Shown: positions 30,601-38,733 of the stretch, one piece after another | Numbering within the stretch: position 1 is the stretch's first letter | Layout: each line of letters begins with the position of its first letter | Assembly (NCBI RefSeq): GCF_001974875.1 | Contig: NZ_MTQD01000016.1 | Coordinates: 60,901-124,900 of the forward strand | DNA: 64,000 nucleotides | Direction: 5' to 3' | From: Pseudoalteromonas sp. EB27 | GTDB taxonomy: Bacteria > Pseudomonadota > Gammaproteobacteria > Enterobacterales > Alteromonadaceae | Position numbers and translations under genes: made by a program | Notes under the pieces: generated by a model | Told to the model about the DNA's origin: nothing | Database searches by the model: none | The model's input: the letters and a program-made list of their open reading frames with translations, nothing else

Positions 30601-31737
30601 TACTAGTTGGTTATTAACATAGCTGGTTTGTTGCGATTTAAGGATAATATTACCATCGGCTTTTAAGCCAATCGTATTGCCAGAAATAGTCCCACCTTCA
30701 ACAACGATATCACCATAACTGCGAATACGGATATTACCATTTGCATCCACAGACGCTATTTCTCCTAAACGAGTACCTTGCTCGTAGCGTGTAGCATAAC
30801 GATGAACCATTGTTTTTTGCTGATATTGACCTGCGATAATATCAACATTTTGATTAGCTGATAGCCGCCCAGATAAGTTTTGTAATGTGCCACCAACAAA
30901 TAAATTTAAATCACCATCTGCTCTTATTTCTGCACCAGGGTTTACTGTTAGGTTTTCAGCTGTTTTAATAAAGGTATCACGCTGTGTTTTTAAGGTACCG
31001 CTATTGATAGTAATGTTATTAAACTCAGCAACCGAGCCACCAAATTCGGCAACGTGACTATCTACTGATAACTTATCAAGTGTGGCTTGTGTTAACTGCA
31101 CAACAGGCACAAGCACAGACTCACCATTAATTGTTCTAAGCTCTGGCCAAATAAAATTTTTATTGAATGTGGTGACTTGTGAAGCTGTTACCTTGTCGCC
31201 AAATTTTGCATTTGTAGAGCCTGCAAAATCATAAGCATTATTATAAAGTGCATTAATTTGCTGGGCTTCTGATGTATAACTATCACTAATTAATGTTCGA
31301 TTTAAGCTGGCATAAATTTGCGAGCGGATCATTCTTGATTGAACAAACCTGTCACCTACGCGCTTTTTCAACCCATAATGCGGGAAAATAATTGTGATGC
31401 CGTTATTTAAAATAGGTATATATTGCGGCGCTTGCAAACCATGCTTTTTATGATCAACAAGCTTTTTGTGAAACGACTCAATGGTTTGAACTTGAGCACT
31501 TTGTTGTGTTTCAACAATATACTCAGATTTTACAAACTGAGAGTCTGAGTTATAAGCTCGTTCAAATGAGGGTGAATTAGTTAACTCTTGCTCCGCTTGT
31601 GCTTCATCGAATAATACAAATGCATGCGCTAACGAAGGTAAACTTAGCTGGCCTACCAACATGAAGATGTTTAAATAGCCAACCACTTTTTGCCATAAAG
31701 GAACTTTTTTTTCTGGATTAAATTTATTTTTTTTCAT
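27622..31737 (-). CDS. Filamentous-haemagglutinin-like polymorphic toxin with C-terminal YwqJ-like deaminase
   Basis: This 1371-residue protein has an extended signal peptide (charged start, hydrophobic region to about residue 39, LAHAF), a beta-solenoid stretch (about 225-560, with turns such as INSGTLKTQRDTFIKTAENL), a DUF637-like haemagglutinin region (about 640-900, Ala/Gly-rich) and a C-terminal toxin. The toxin holds the deaminase zinc motifs: HAEVRSVNK (His1313, Glu1315) and FPACMNCSG (Cys1353, Cys1356), with DISIATVRL between, as in YwqJ-like nucleic-acid deaminases. It lacks the N-terminal TPS secretion domain, which lies on the separate gene just upstream. Ribosome site AGGGA. No TpsB transporter is in the window. 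Confidence 0.85.
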   Translation of the reverse strand: MKKNKFNPEKKVPLWQKVVGYLNIFMLVGQLSLPSLAHAFVLFDEAQAEQELTNSPSFERAYNSDSQFVKSEYIVETQQSAQVQTIESFHKKLVDHKKHGLQAPQYIPILNNGITIIFPHYGLKKRVGDRFVQSRMIRSQIYASLNRTLISDSYTSEAQQINALYNNAYDFAGSTNAKFGDKVTASQVTTFNKNFIWPELRTINGESVLVPVVQLTQATLDKLSVDSHVAEFGGSVAEFNNITINSGTLKTQRDTFIKTAENLTVNPGAEIRADGDLNLFVGGTLQNLSGRLSANQNVDIIAGQYQQKTMVHRYATRYEQGTRLGEIASVDANGNIRIRSYGDIVVEGGTISGNTIGLKADGNIILKSQQTSYVNNQLVVGGYDSETSEVEHLTSKLNAQDSIFLMASGAIELNAAELYADQGVIEILAANGVYIANAFDQFQSQRYKKWGRTTEQEQEFETIAIRSALEAGRGVVIASEFGDITLQAADIKSGSGTEINARNGRVNLLLAKEQDHYFYNKVKKGFWKIKTETIQNTTDTAVYNEIIGGVKVQATQGITLELGQYDGESVTDVINEFSNSESLSWMADIYNDPQYKCPTPALPQAPDGYADFAYRAMQNDPAFNQCTSMLDVVYSKLEDIQKHDKTSNLSPAAMAIIAIAMSVALGPGAGLIGQGSVISTTFGTGALGAAMSAGTLTLATHAATSLANGNGIEETLKSMHRSDTIKAVAISMATAGALNGVEGLDFFGEVNPNAATLSVDTLISVGNQATQVIVNSAVSAGIETIINGKSLDTLGDSFVAALRYKAVNTIGSNLTGSIESSNFSEAMKYIAHAATGCLLATVQSTVGNNSEECIAGAAGATSAKFVASLYDPKIDTLTAQGEKAAEWLDKHVGIDISKLSEDELNYYLNTLDISPAELSQWNSMKQAIRELTVIQSEGADIARLIAGLTAFVANGTAAVINSTAENAQNITQGAAFRAMSPEYQRATVLLAVLEHNYMLQAASLKLYTVKELLQEGVKLPSAFDNIALEDRQITGEEAALLHDIAIMEVLTSGTSAEKASLIEEYGDAISEYSNLDNQILSFDWKGFGRDASERGPVAVFREMMLHFKASRMDDVQGIDTIREIFDSKWEKYIDRTPLFEALGDFGAAQLVNKFAGKVLISTLKSSSRTGFARSFIVNEKKYFVQSLVDEAQYLLKYGDGNTPLVHNRVAISRAFIAGKASSKTGAFFNFTGNRATVPKIVAKGSNGISYGSSNATLIITDPESYMSFLKNFYNDKLEVLDPRLITEIKSYLDLAYKHEIQIPHGRAGAPGLHAEVRSVNKILKENPTVSFSDISIATVRLKGDDAGTNFPACMNCSGILQKFEILTGRVD

Positions 31738-31750
31738 ATTCGTTAGTCCC

Positions 31751-34366
31751 TTAATTACTACAAGCTGACTCAGATAGGCAAGCCATCACTGTTGATAGTT
31801 GCGCTGTTTCGGTGGTTTGAAACGAGTATGTTTGTGGGTGAGCACCAGGATGACTGGGAAGGATTACTCCTATTTGATGATAGCTTACAGTCACAACTTG
31901 ATTATCAGGACTCAATGCAAATGACGAATATACCTTATTTGCAACTGTAACCAAATAGGAATCAACTCTACCACCAGGCAAATTTTTCTTGGGTAACCCT
32001 TGCACAAATTTATTAGCGGCCTCAGCAATTTCAGCATACGAATAACCGGTATTTCCAACCTCATTGTCTTTAAGAAATTCTTCTAGTAAGTCTGAAATAG
32101 ATTGACTAAACGATTTATGAGCACAATTTGGTATAATTATATTCATGTAATTTAGTGCTCTGCGACCATCACATACTTTATAGGTGCCAGTTAATAGGTC
32201 ACCAGCTTGTTTGACGGATACCAATTCGCCGTATTTATCTTCGCTAATGAAATAAGTATACTGGGACATATATTCGTCTACTGCATTCTTTTTATCTTGA
32301 TCAGTAAAATTTAAATTATTTTGCTCGAAATTACTTTCAGAAGACATCTGCTGGTTAAGGCCATAGATGTTACCTTGAAGTGAGAAAAGAGTTTCGGCTT
32401 CTGCTGTTATATTAACTTGATTACTTGAACACATCCCAAAAACAATACAACTACGAACTCTTAATATCTCAGTTTTAGAAAGGTTGTTTGACAGCTCTAA
32501 GCCAACTGTTTTTAATTCTAACTGATGGAAGTGACTATCTCCAAAAACTTCAACGTACGAAAATGCATTTATAAACTCTTCGTCTTCATTAACTGAATCC
32601 CCATCACTCACCTTTAATTTGCCAAAACTAAAAACCCTCCCTGGAGGAGAATAAGCGAGTATTCTTGTTTGAGTGCCTACATTGACCTCGTCATATTTAC
32701 CGGCTTTAATTGAATCTAAAGTTATTTGAGAAACGATAAAGCTCTCACCTTCTAATCTATAACGCTCGTTATAAAATTTTGGTGTGTTTACATCAAAATT
32801 ACCTTGTTGATTTAATCCCAAAATAGCTGACGCATTACGGACATAATTATTCGCTTTTAAGCCCATATATGTTTCAGCAGTCATTGATACTTGATTTGCA
32901 TATTGTGTATCAACTCGGATACCTGAATCCCAACTCTCAGTGTTAGCTTTTTTTAAATTATATGGATTAATATTTTCAATCGCTTTAGCACTAATTCTTA
33001 CTTCATTCGCATGAATATTTGCCGATAAAGTTGACTGCACTGCTCCTGATTCTGAATAAGTGTTATATAGACCATGTTTCGTTGAAGTCATATCTAACAA
33101 TGGCGTTTTTAAGGCTAGATTACTTGGGCGGTATAACTTGTTTGTTCTTGAACCATTGATAAAAATACCGTCATCAATTTTTACGGTTAATAAACCAACT
33201 AATATTTCACCGCCGAAACTATTGTAAACATCTCCTGTTGATTCAACATCTAATTTAGCTCCACGTATTGTTCCTGAGTTAATAAACTTAGAACCATTAA
33301 TGCCCATTACATCTGCTTCAATTAAGCCATAATTAGATACAACTCCTTTTGTTAAGGATTTAAAGGCTTGCCCCATAACACGAGAAGAATTGTGAAAAGT
33401 TTGATTTGAAATGCTCTTGGTAGTAATTATATTATCTGAATACAACTTCCCTTTTACAGAAACAGATGCTGTAGGATGTTTAGCAACCTGAATAAATATC
33501 CCCTCTGATGGGGCATAGAAGCTACCCTGACGAGTACTTGTAGCAAGCAAGTCAGACATTGTATTTAATTCAGTAGAGCTTGGTATTTCAATAACCCTTG
33601 CAGATACAAGGCCTATACTTGCAGCTTTTAAGGTTCCTCTAGGGCTAAAAGTACCCGACCCATTATTAACACTTAAAATATCTAGATTGCTATACTTTAC
33701 TCTAAAATCACCAGAATAAAGATTTATTCCTCCTGCCCCTGCAACTAAGTTCCCCTCATTCGAAATAATATAACCGCCCTCAGGATGAGTTACTGCATTT
33801 AAATTTAAATTCGTAGTACCACTAATATTTATAGAATCAGAAAGGACCTCTAAAGATTGCACTCCAGGCGCTGTCAGGTTATTTATTGCAACCGTACTGC
33901 CGGAACGAACATCCATAATGTCATTCGAGAAAGTACCATTAACAAAGGTTACTCGGCCAACATTTTCAAAACCACAACTATTACATGAGAAATCATTTGA
34001 AGAAGCTACAAAAAGTGCATCAATAGGCTTCCCTATTATTTTAACTACGTTGTTAAAACTGAAGGATTGAGAACGGACAACTAATTTCTCAATTGAGCTA
34101 CCATTGGGTATATAAATATATAATGGTTTTGAATCAACCGAAAATCCATTAAATGAAATCGACATCTCACTGGAGCTTGATGAAGCTAAAGCTAAAGTAT
34201 CAAAGCTAGACTCTGATTGAGATGTTACAGAAAACAAATCTGATCCAGTGAAGCTATAACCTGCTACTTGCACAATTCCAAAAAAAGATGATGACGCAGA
34301 GGCTGAGTTTGGTTTCATCCCCACAATAAAAGTAACTATTACAAAACAAAAAGCAGTTAATTTCAC
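31751..34366 (-). CDS. Secreted beta-solenoid protein with degenerate TPS (haemagglutination) domain
   Basis: The 871-residue product starts at a GTG with AAGGAA before it and has a signal peptide (to about residue 24). Around residues 105-135, FSCNSCGFENVGRVTFVNG matches the TPS-domain segment of FHA/CdiA proteins (NPNGI.C..CGF.N..R.TLT.G), with the NPNG core replaced by SSND. The middle is rich in short beta repeats (ISGTTNLNLN, GLIEADVMGINGSKFINSGT). The C-terminal 200 residues are different (a charged helical part with Cys pairs). It is 13 bases upstream of the deaminase-toxin gene, so the two look like a split TpsA. It has no recognised toxin domain of its own. Confidence 0.7.
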   Translation of the reverse strand: MKLTAFCFVIVTFIVGMKPNSASASSSFFGIVQVAGYSFTGSDLFSVTSQSESSFDTLALASSSSSEMSISFNGFSVDSKPLYIYIPNGSSIEKLVVRSQSFSFNNVVKIIGKPIDALFVASSNDFSCNSCGFENVGRVTFVNGTFSNDIMDVRSGSTVAINNLTAPGVQSLEVLSDSINISGTTNLNLNAVTHPEGGYIISNEGNLVAGAGGINLYSGDFRVKYSNLDILSVNNGSGTFSPRGTLKAASIGLVSARVIEIPSSTELNTMSDLLATSTRQGSFYAPSEGIFIQVAKHPTASVSVKGKLYSDNIITTKSISNQTFHNSSRVMGQAFKSLTKGVVSNYGLIEADVMGINGSKFINSGTIRGAKLDVESTGDVYNSFGGEILVGLLTVKIDDGIFINGSRTNKLYRPSNLALKTPLLDMTSTKHGLYNTYSESGAVQSTLSANIHANEVRISAKAIENINPYNLKKANTESWDSGIRVDTQYANQVSMTAETYMGLKANNYVRNASAILGLNQQGNFDVNTPKFYNERYRLEGESFIVSQITLDSIKAGKYDEVNVGTQTRILAYSPPGRVFSFGKLKVSDGDSVNEDEEFINAFSYVEVFGDSHFHQLELKTVGLELSNNLSKTEILRVRSCIVFGMCSSNQVNITAEAETLFSLQGNIYGLNQQMSSESNFEQNNLNFTDQDKKNAVDEYMSQYTYFISEDKYGELVSVKQAGDLLTGTYKVCDGRRALNYMNIIIPNCAHKSFSQSISDLLEEFLKDNEVGNTGYSYAEIAEAANKFVQGLPKKNLPGGRVDSYLVTVANKVYSSFALSPDNQVVTVSYHQIGVILPSHPGAHPQTYSFQTTETAQLSTVMACLSESACSN

Positions 34367-34398
34367 AACTTGTATTCCTTTAAAATTAACGTAATTTA

Positions 34399-34752
34399 CT
34401 AAAACGTTATCCGCACTATTTTTCTATACACATTAGGGCTAGAGCCCCAAGCATCACAATTACCGACATCATTATATGAAAGTGTAATTTCTTGCATTGA
34501 AATCTTTGCAGCTAGCAATGTGCTATACATTCTATTTCTAGATTCTGCTGCATACGAAGCAGGGACAATGAAGTATTCTTTATTGCTAAAAGATGCGACT
34601 GAGGCACCATTATTATTTTTTAGTTTTACTAAAATTTGGTTATGAGAATATAAAGTTAAGGTCTCTACCTGCCCGCCTGAACTTACCCAACCGGCATTTG
34701 CTTTATATGTAGTAGTCAACAAAAGAAGGGAACTAAGAATTAGTATGCGCAT
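34399..34752 (-). CDS. Small secreted protein, array member P4
   Basis: The 117-residue product has a signal peptide ending near ANAGW, first strands GQVETLTLYS and ILVKLKNN, and the shared segment MYSTLLAAKISMQEITLSY, followed by a Cys (GNCDAW) and closing strand RKIVRIT. Unlike most members it lacks the first Cys, having SNKEYFIV at the place. It is 32 bases upstream of the TPS-domain gene and may be co-transcribed with it. Confidence 0.65.
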   Translation of the reverse strand: MRILILSSLLLLTTTYKANAGWVSSGGQVETLTLYSHNQILVKLKNNNGASVASFSNKEYFIVPASYAAESRNRMYSTLLAAKISMQEITLSYNDVGNCDAWGSSPNVYRKIVRITF

Positions 34753-34938
34753 TATTTACTTACTATCACCCAGTTGAGATTTGTGGCCCAGCTCCAAGAC
34801 TTAATTTGCGAGCAAAATGAATCAGCGAAGCTTTTAAACGATAGTATAATTAAAAACATATATACTGTTGTACTATTAATAACATTCTCCTTTTTCAAAA
34901 TATTCCCTTTACTAATATTATATATTTAATGAAAAACC

Positions 34939-35469
34939 TTATATTTGGCATATTCGCCTACTTTTAATAATTGAAGCCACTTTATTGATTACAATTTCAT
35001 TAGCATAATTTTTTTTGTTTTTTAGCTTTGTAAACTCGTAACTTTCATCACTTTTAGCATTAATAATGCATAGTTTACCTGTAGAAAAAGTGATAACACC
35101 ATTTATAAGTAAAATAACAAACTCGTCGCTACCTTTTTGTTTAAATTTAATTTCCTCCAAGTTAATATTTTTTATAACATTAACTTCTGAGGAATTATAA
35201 ACGTTAACAGCTTTTTTTATTTCGGCTTGTAATCTGTGTCTATCATTTTTAGATTGAATATCTTTGCCAATACCTATATCAATTGCCGCACCGATGGCAA
35301 TACCTGTTGGCCCTATAGCCCCCATTAAAGCAGCACTTGCAGCTAAGCCTTTACCAGAATAAATTGTATGTTCTGGTAACTTTACAGTTACATTACTATT
35401 CAAACCAGTATTGACACAACCAAGAATGTTAATAATGATTAGGAAAAATATTGTAAGTCTATAGTTCAT
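34939..35469 (-). CDS. Putative lipoprotein of unknown function
   Basis: I choose the ATG at 35469 because it gives a lipoprotein signal with lipobox NILGC (Cys18); a longer frame from 35601 overlaps P5 and has no such start. The mature 159 residues include a small Gly/Ala-rich hydrophobic stretch (about residues 35-65, LMGAIGPTGIAIGAAIDIGI), a charged helix and beta strands (EIVINKVASII at the end). No family is recognised. It lies 31 bases downstream of P5 and upstream of P4, in the same direction, so it probably belongs to the toxin operon. The Gly-rich segment could insert into a membrane. Confidence 0.6.
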   Translation of the reverse strand: MNYRLTIFFLIIINILGCVNTGLNSNVTVKLPEHTIYSGKGLAASAALMGAIGPTGIAIGAAIDIGIGKDIQSKNDRHRLQAEIKKAVNVYNSSEVNVIKNINLEEIKFKQKGSDEFVILLINGVITFSTGKLCIINAKSDESYEFTKLKNKKNYANEIVINKVASIIKSRRICQI

Positions 35470-35500
35470 TAAATTAGCCACATGTATGTGCAATATTGCT

Positions 35501-35818
35501 TTACTCATGCATGGTATAGTGAATTCTACAGCGATTGCCAATCTTAGAATTAACATCATATACTTGAAAGCAAATACGCTGATTTGACGCTTTGGCTGCA
35601 AGAATTAAACTGTAAACAAACTGTTTATTAGTAGCATTATGATTTAAATAAAACCCCCCAGGACATTCACTTGGGTTGTTTTTTAGTTCAGCCCAAACAC
35701 CGTAAGTATCTGACCCATTGGCCCATACACGTATTCGCTTTACCTCATCACAAAAATTTTTCGCTGCTGCTAAAGAGTCTGCAGAGAATAAAACTAAAAT
35801 AAGAAATAATTTTTTCAT
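35501..35818 (-). CDS. Small secreted protein, array member P5
   Basis: This 105-residue protein begins with MKKLFLILVLFSADSLA, then VKRIRVWANG, GVWAELKNNP, SECPGGFYLNH, and the shared segment VYSLILAAKASNQRICFQV, then a Cys (GNRC) and IHYTM. It has four cysteines after the signal. The first strands and the CPGGFYLNH stretch match P2 and P8. Ribosome site AGGG. It is 31 bases upstream of the lipoprotein gene. Confidence 0.65.
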   Translation of the reverse strand: MKKLFLILVLFSADSLAAAKNFCDEVKRIRVWANGSDTYGVWAELKNNPSECPGGFYLNHNATNKQFVYSLILAAKASNQRICFQVYDVNSKIGNRCRIHYTMHE

Positions 35819-35886
35819 AGTTACCCTATAATTGTATTGTTATGCACCAAGCCTAAAATGATAAAATCCATGGTCTTTAGACAAAT

Positions 35887-36189
35887 CTACCCATGAACCT
35901 TTGAACAGGATGGGTTAGTATCTATGTTGAACCATAACGTAACTGTATTATCGCTTGCTTTGGCAACTAATAAAGCACTATAAAAGCGCTTTGCAAAACT
36001 CTGCGTCATTACCTCCTTCTGCTGGAGATAAATCACATAACTTTGCACTTGAAGCTAAACCTGAAAAAGTTGAATATAAAACCCCATGCATATTAATCTG
36101 TATATCCTTTACTTTTCCGCTGCAAGAGTGATTAGCATTTACCGTGAAAGACAAAAAGCACATAAACAAGAAACTATTTTTTTAAACAT
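35887..36189 (-). pseudogene. Array member P6, frameshifted
   Basis: A short frame (35978-36169) gives CSGKVKDIQINMHGV and LCDLSPAEGG and then stops. If one base is dropped near 35986, the next frame reads on as FYSALLVAKASDNTVTLWF with PSC and a stop at 35887, exactly the shared segment of the array. At the 5' end an ATG at 36189 with MFKK is one base out of phase, separated by a run of seven A. So the original gene was about 100 codons with a full signal peptide; it is now broken at two places. A sequencing error or slippage-based control is possible. Confidence 0.65.
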
Positions 36190-36432
36190 TCTTTCCCTTA
36201 ACAAGTTTTAAACTAATATTATTACCAAATAGTCAGTTAAAATCGTGCAATATACTACTGAGATGAGAGTATAAATGGTTGATTTTTGTATAGCTAAATA
36301 GGCATTTTCACCTGAAGAGGATGACGGAGATATTAGGGGCTCACCTTCCATGGCACTTAGCTTTATGACAGAGATGGTAACATATAATCAAATAAAAAGC
36401 CCAATGAAATACTATTTTCATGCCAACTTATA

Positions 36433-36762
36433 CTAGGGTAGTAAATCGATTCTCGTTATTTTAGTCTTAGAGTTACTCCAAACATCAATACAACCATTAA
36501 CATAACCATTCACTGGTGATTCTGAATACATTGCGGCTAACAAGCCTGAATATATTTGTGAAAAAAATTGATGCTCTTTTGGTAATATGTATTCCGCTTT
36601 ACTATCACAATTCTCAGAGTGAGATGGCACACCTGAAAAATAAACATACAAATTACCAGAATCATGAAAAATTATTTTAACTACTTTTCTTTCTCCAATT
36701 GATGAGTTACATAAAACAGTCGATGTATAAAAAAGACAAATTAATAACAAAAACTTTAACAC
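36433..36762 (-). CDS. Small secreted protein, array member P7
   Basis: The 109-residue product starts at GTG with AAGGAA eleven bases upstream. It has a signal peptide (to about residue 18), strands KVVKIIFHDS and NLYVYFSG, a Cys followed by KAEYILPKE, the shared segment IYSGLLAAMYSESPVNGYV, then a GC pair and closing strand TKITRIDLL. The Cys-x4-Y-x-L stretch and the closing strand match other array members. Confidence 0.65.
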   Translation of the reverse strand: MLKFLLLICLFYTSTVLCNSSIGERKVVKIIFHDSGNLYVYFSGVPSHSENCDSKAEYILPKEHQFFSQIYSGLLAAMYSESPVNGYVNGCIDVWSNSKTKITRIDLLP

Positions 36763-37109
36763 TAACGTTCCTTAACATACTTAATTGAAGCTATTAAAGC
36801 TACTAGTAAAATTACAATTTACTTAAATTTACTTCACCCTAAAAATAATAAAATCTAAGGTGTTTACTTACTACAGAAAAATGCGTATGGGCAGTTTAAT
36901 AACTAACCATGCTTCAGCTAAAATAGCCTACTTAGAATGTAAAAAGGCACCTTATTTCAAAGTTTTTCTTTATAAAAACAACCTGGCGTGTTGAAAAGAG
37001 TACCTATAACTTTATTTTGCAAACCAATTTTTAGTAAGAAAGCTTCTAAAAAACACTTAGTATAAAAAAGACTCTCTGTTTTCTTTACATTTAGACCTGA
37101 TATTTATGA
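36763..37109. other. AT-rich gap between P8 and P7 (347 bases)
   Basis: I see no gene, RNA or clear repeat here. The base composition is as AT-rich as the small genes on either side. It probably contains the promoter of P7 and could contain eroded remains of another array member. Confidence 0.4.
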
Positions 37110-37457
37110 TTACTTTGGTTCAAGTATAATAAGTTGTATGTAACAATCTTTAGAGCCCGTGCCACTCCAATCTTTATTGTGATCTGCATATATTCGCACT
37201 TTTGAATTACTATGATAAGCTGCTAAAGTGGCACTATAAACAGATGCGTTTTTATCATTAACAGCATCAATCCAAAAACCACCAGAGCAATGATCTATCG
37301 TATTTTGACTAGGTGTTTTCAAAGATATTTTAATTACCCCTCCCGTATAGTCTCCCCAAACAAGTATTTGAGATATTTGGTAATAACTACCTGTGTCCAT
37401 AGCTTTTACATAAAAACTGCTAAATATGAGAAATACTAGTGAAAGCAATAGCTTCAT
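37110..37457 (-). CDS. Small secreted protein, array member P8
   Basis: The 115-residue protein has a signal peptide (about residues 1-19), strands ISQILVWGDY and GVIKISLKTP, DHCSGGFWIDA, the shared segment VYSATLAAYHSNSKVRIYA, then a Cys (SKDCYIQL) and closing strand IQLIILEP. Ribosome site AGGAAG. It lies 29 bases downstream of P9 and is part of the P10-P9-P8 group. Confidence 0.68.
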   Translation of the reverse strand: MKLLLSLVFLIFSSFYVKAMDTGSYYQISQILVWGDYTGGVIKISLKTPSQNTIDHCSGGFWIDAVNDKNASVYSATLAAYHSNSKVRIYADHNKDWSGTGSKDCYIQLIILEPK

Positions 37458-37486
37458 TATTTTTACTTCCTATTTATAAAATAACT

Positions 37487-37816
37487 TTAGCCGACCCTAT
37501 GAACACGAATATAGCTATGTGCGCAATCACCTTTAGAGTCATATCCGATATTAATATTTTCTTTAGACGCTTTAGCCAACAATAAGCGAGAGAGCAATTG
37601 ATTACGACGGTTTTCAGGAATATTTGAACTTATTACAAAATAAGTAGGTTTACAGCTTTCATGTGTTGTGGGGTGATTTTTAAACCTAAAATAAATTGCA
37701 TCATGGTCTGCATAAACATAAACACTTTCTATCTCACCTCTAATATTATTATTATAAGCTGCAATTGTTTTAAAAGAGCATAATATTAATAGTATAATTA
37801 TTATTTTTAACTTCAT
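37487..37816 (-). CDS. Small secreted protein, array member P9
   Basis: The 109-residue protein has a signal peptide (MKLKIIIILLILCSFKTIAA), strands GEIESVYVYADH and IYFRFKNHP, a Cys with KPTYFVISS, the shared segment LLSRLLLAKASKENINIGY, then a Cys (GDCAHSY) and closing IRVHRVG. It is most like P4 in its EITLSY/NINIGY and GNC/GDC parts. Ribosome site AAAGG; 21 bases downstream of P10. Confidence 0.66.
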   Translation of the reverse strand: MKLKIIIILLILCSFKTIAAYNNNIRGEIESVYVYADHDAIYFRFKNHPTTHESCKPTYFVISSNIPENRRNQLLSRLLLAKASKENINIGYDSKGDCAHSYIRVHRVG

Positions 37817-37837
37817 TCTTAATACCTTTTATTTTTG

Positions 37838-38146
37838 TTATCTTGACACTTCTTGCAAACCGCTAATAACACAAGTAGAGTGATTTCTATCGATAACATA
37901 TCTGAGCTTTTTATCTCTAGCCTTAGCCGATAAAACATAGGCAAACATAGCTTTGTTAAACTCTGTACCATCCATGTTTATTTGCGCACGTGAGTAAGTA
38001 CAATGTTTCGGAAACTGTTTCGACGTAATATATGCTTTATTGTTATTTAAAGAGAGTTGCCAGCTGATTAGCTCTTCTGGCCAATACCTCTCAGCATTTA
38101 CGAATGGAGTTACAATTAGCAAAATAAAACACAGCTTAACTTTCAT
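37838..38146 (-). CDS. Small secreted protein, array member P10
   Basis: The 102-residue product has a signal peptide (about residues 1-18, VNAERYW), strands LISWQLSLNN and AYITSKQFP, a Cys with TYSRAQI, the shared segment MFAYVLSAKARDKKLRYVI, then a Cys (STCVI) and LQEV. It leads the P10-P9-P8 group with a strong AAAGGGAAG ribosome site; a 221-base gap before it may hold a promoter. Confidence 0.62.
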   Translation of the reverse strand: MKVKLCFILLIVTPFVNAERYWPEELISWQLSLNNNKAYITSKQFPKHCTYSRAQINMDGTEFNKAMFAYVLSAKARDKKLRYVIDRNHSTCVISGLQEVSR

Positions 38147-38367
38147 TTATCTTCCCTTTTTAAACTAAATTTCATCTGAGTTAAAACTTAAAACTCAACT
38201 TTAAGTATAAGCTTTAAATAATAAATGTCTTATTCAAAACTCATAGTTTATTTATTAACTTTTTATTAGAATCCGATGAATTAAATATCATCACAAATGG
38301 AATGGTTAATATAATTTAAATTTTTTATAACTATCTAGATAGCCGGAACTTTATTTATTGCTTCACC

Positions 38368-38699
38368 TCAATCCTGAACTTTCATTTCGTAAACTCTGCA
38401 CTCCTCAGAAAAATCTACAACACGTCCTCTTATTTTCTTACCCTGTGCCTTTGACATAAATAGCATTGTAAGTTGTATTTGCTTATCTTCTTTAATCCAA
38501 CACTTTTCGCTACCCTGTCTACCAGGGTCTATAGGACAAGATTTACATAAATTAACCCCTTGGGAATTTACAACTTGAAACATGACCCAACCACTTCTGT
38601 AAGTAAGAGATTTTATTTCCCCCAGCCTAATGCTTCTGTTGCCTCAGCAGAATATGAGCTTAAAAATAGCATTAAAAGAGGTATTAGCTTCATTTTCAT
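38368..38699 (-). pseudogene. Array member P11, frameshifted
   Basis: The 5' part starts at 38699 or 38693 with a clear signal peptide (MKLIPLLMLFLSSYSAEA), runs to GWGK and stops. Dropping into the neighbouring frame at a run of five G (minus strand; C run at 38619-38623) restores GEIKSLTYRSGWVMFQVVN, then CPIDPGRQG, the shared segment QLTMLFMSKAQGKKIRGRV, a Cys and YEMKVQD, ending at 38368. So the whole gene is present but split by one base. It could be inactive, or switch by slippage at the G run. Confidence 0.7.
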
Positions 38700-38733
38700 T
38701 TTTTAATTCCTTTTAATTTTTATACATTTTTTA

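Noticed and set aside
36299..36435. A plus-strand open stretch reading DDGDIRGSPSMALSFMTEM
   Set aside because: It looks protein-like and may be a remnant of a mobile gene, but it has no start, is only about 45 codons and I cannot name a family.
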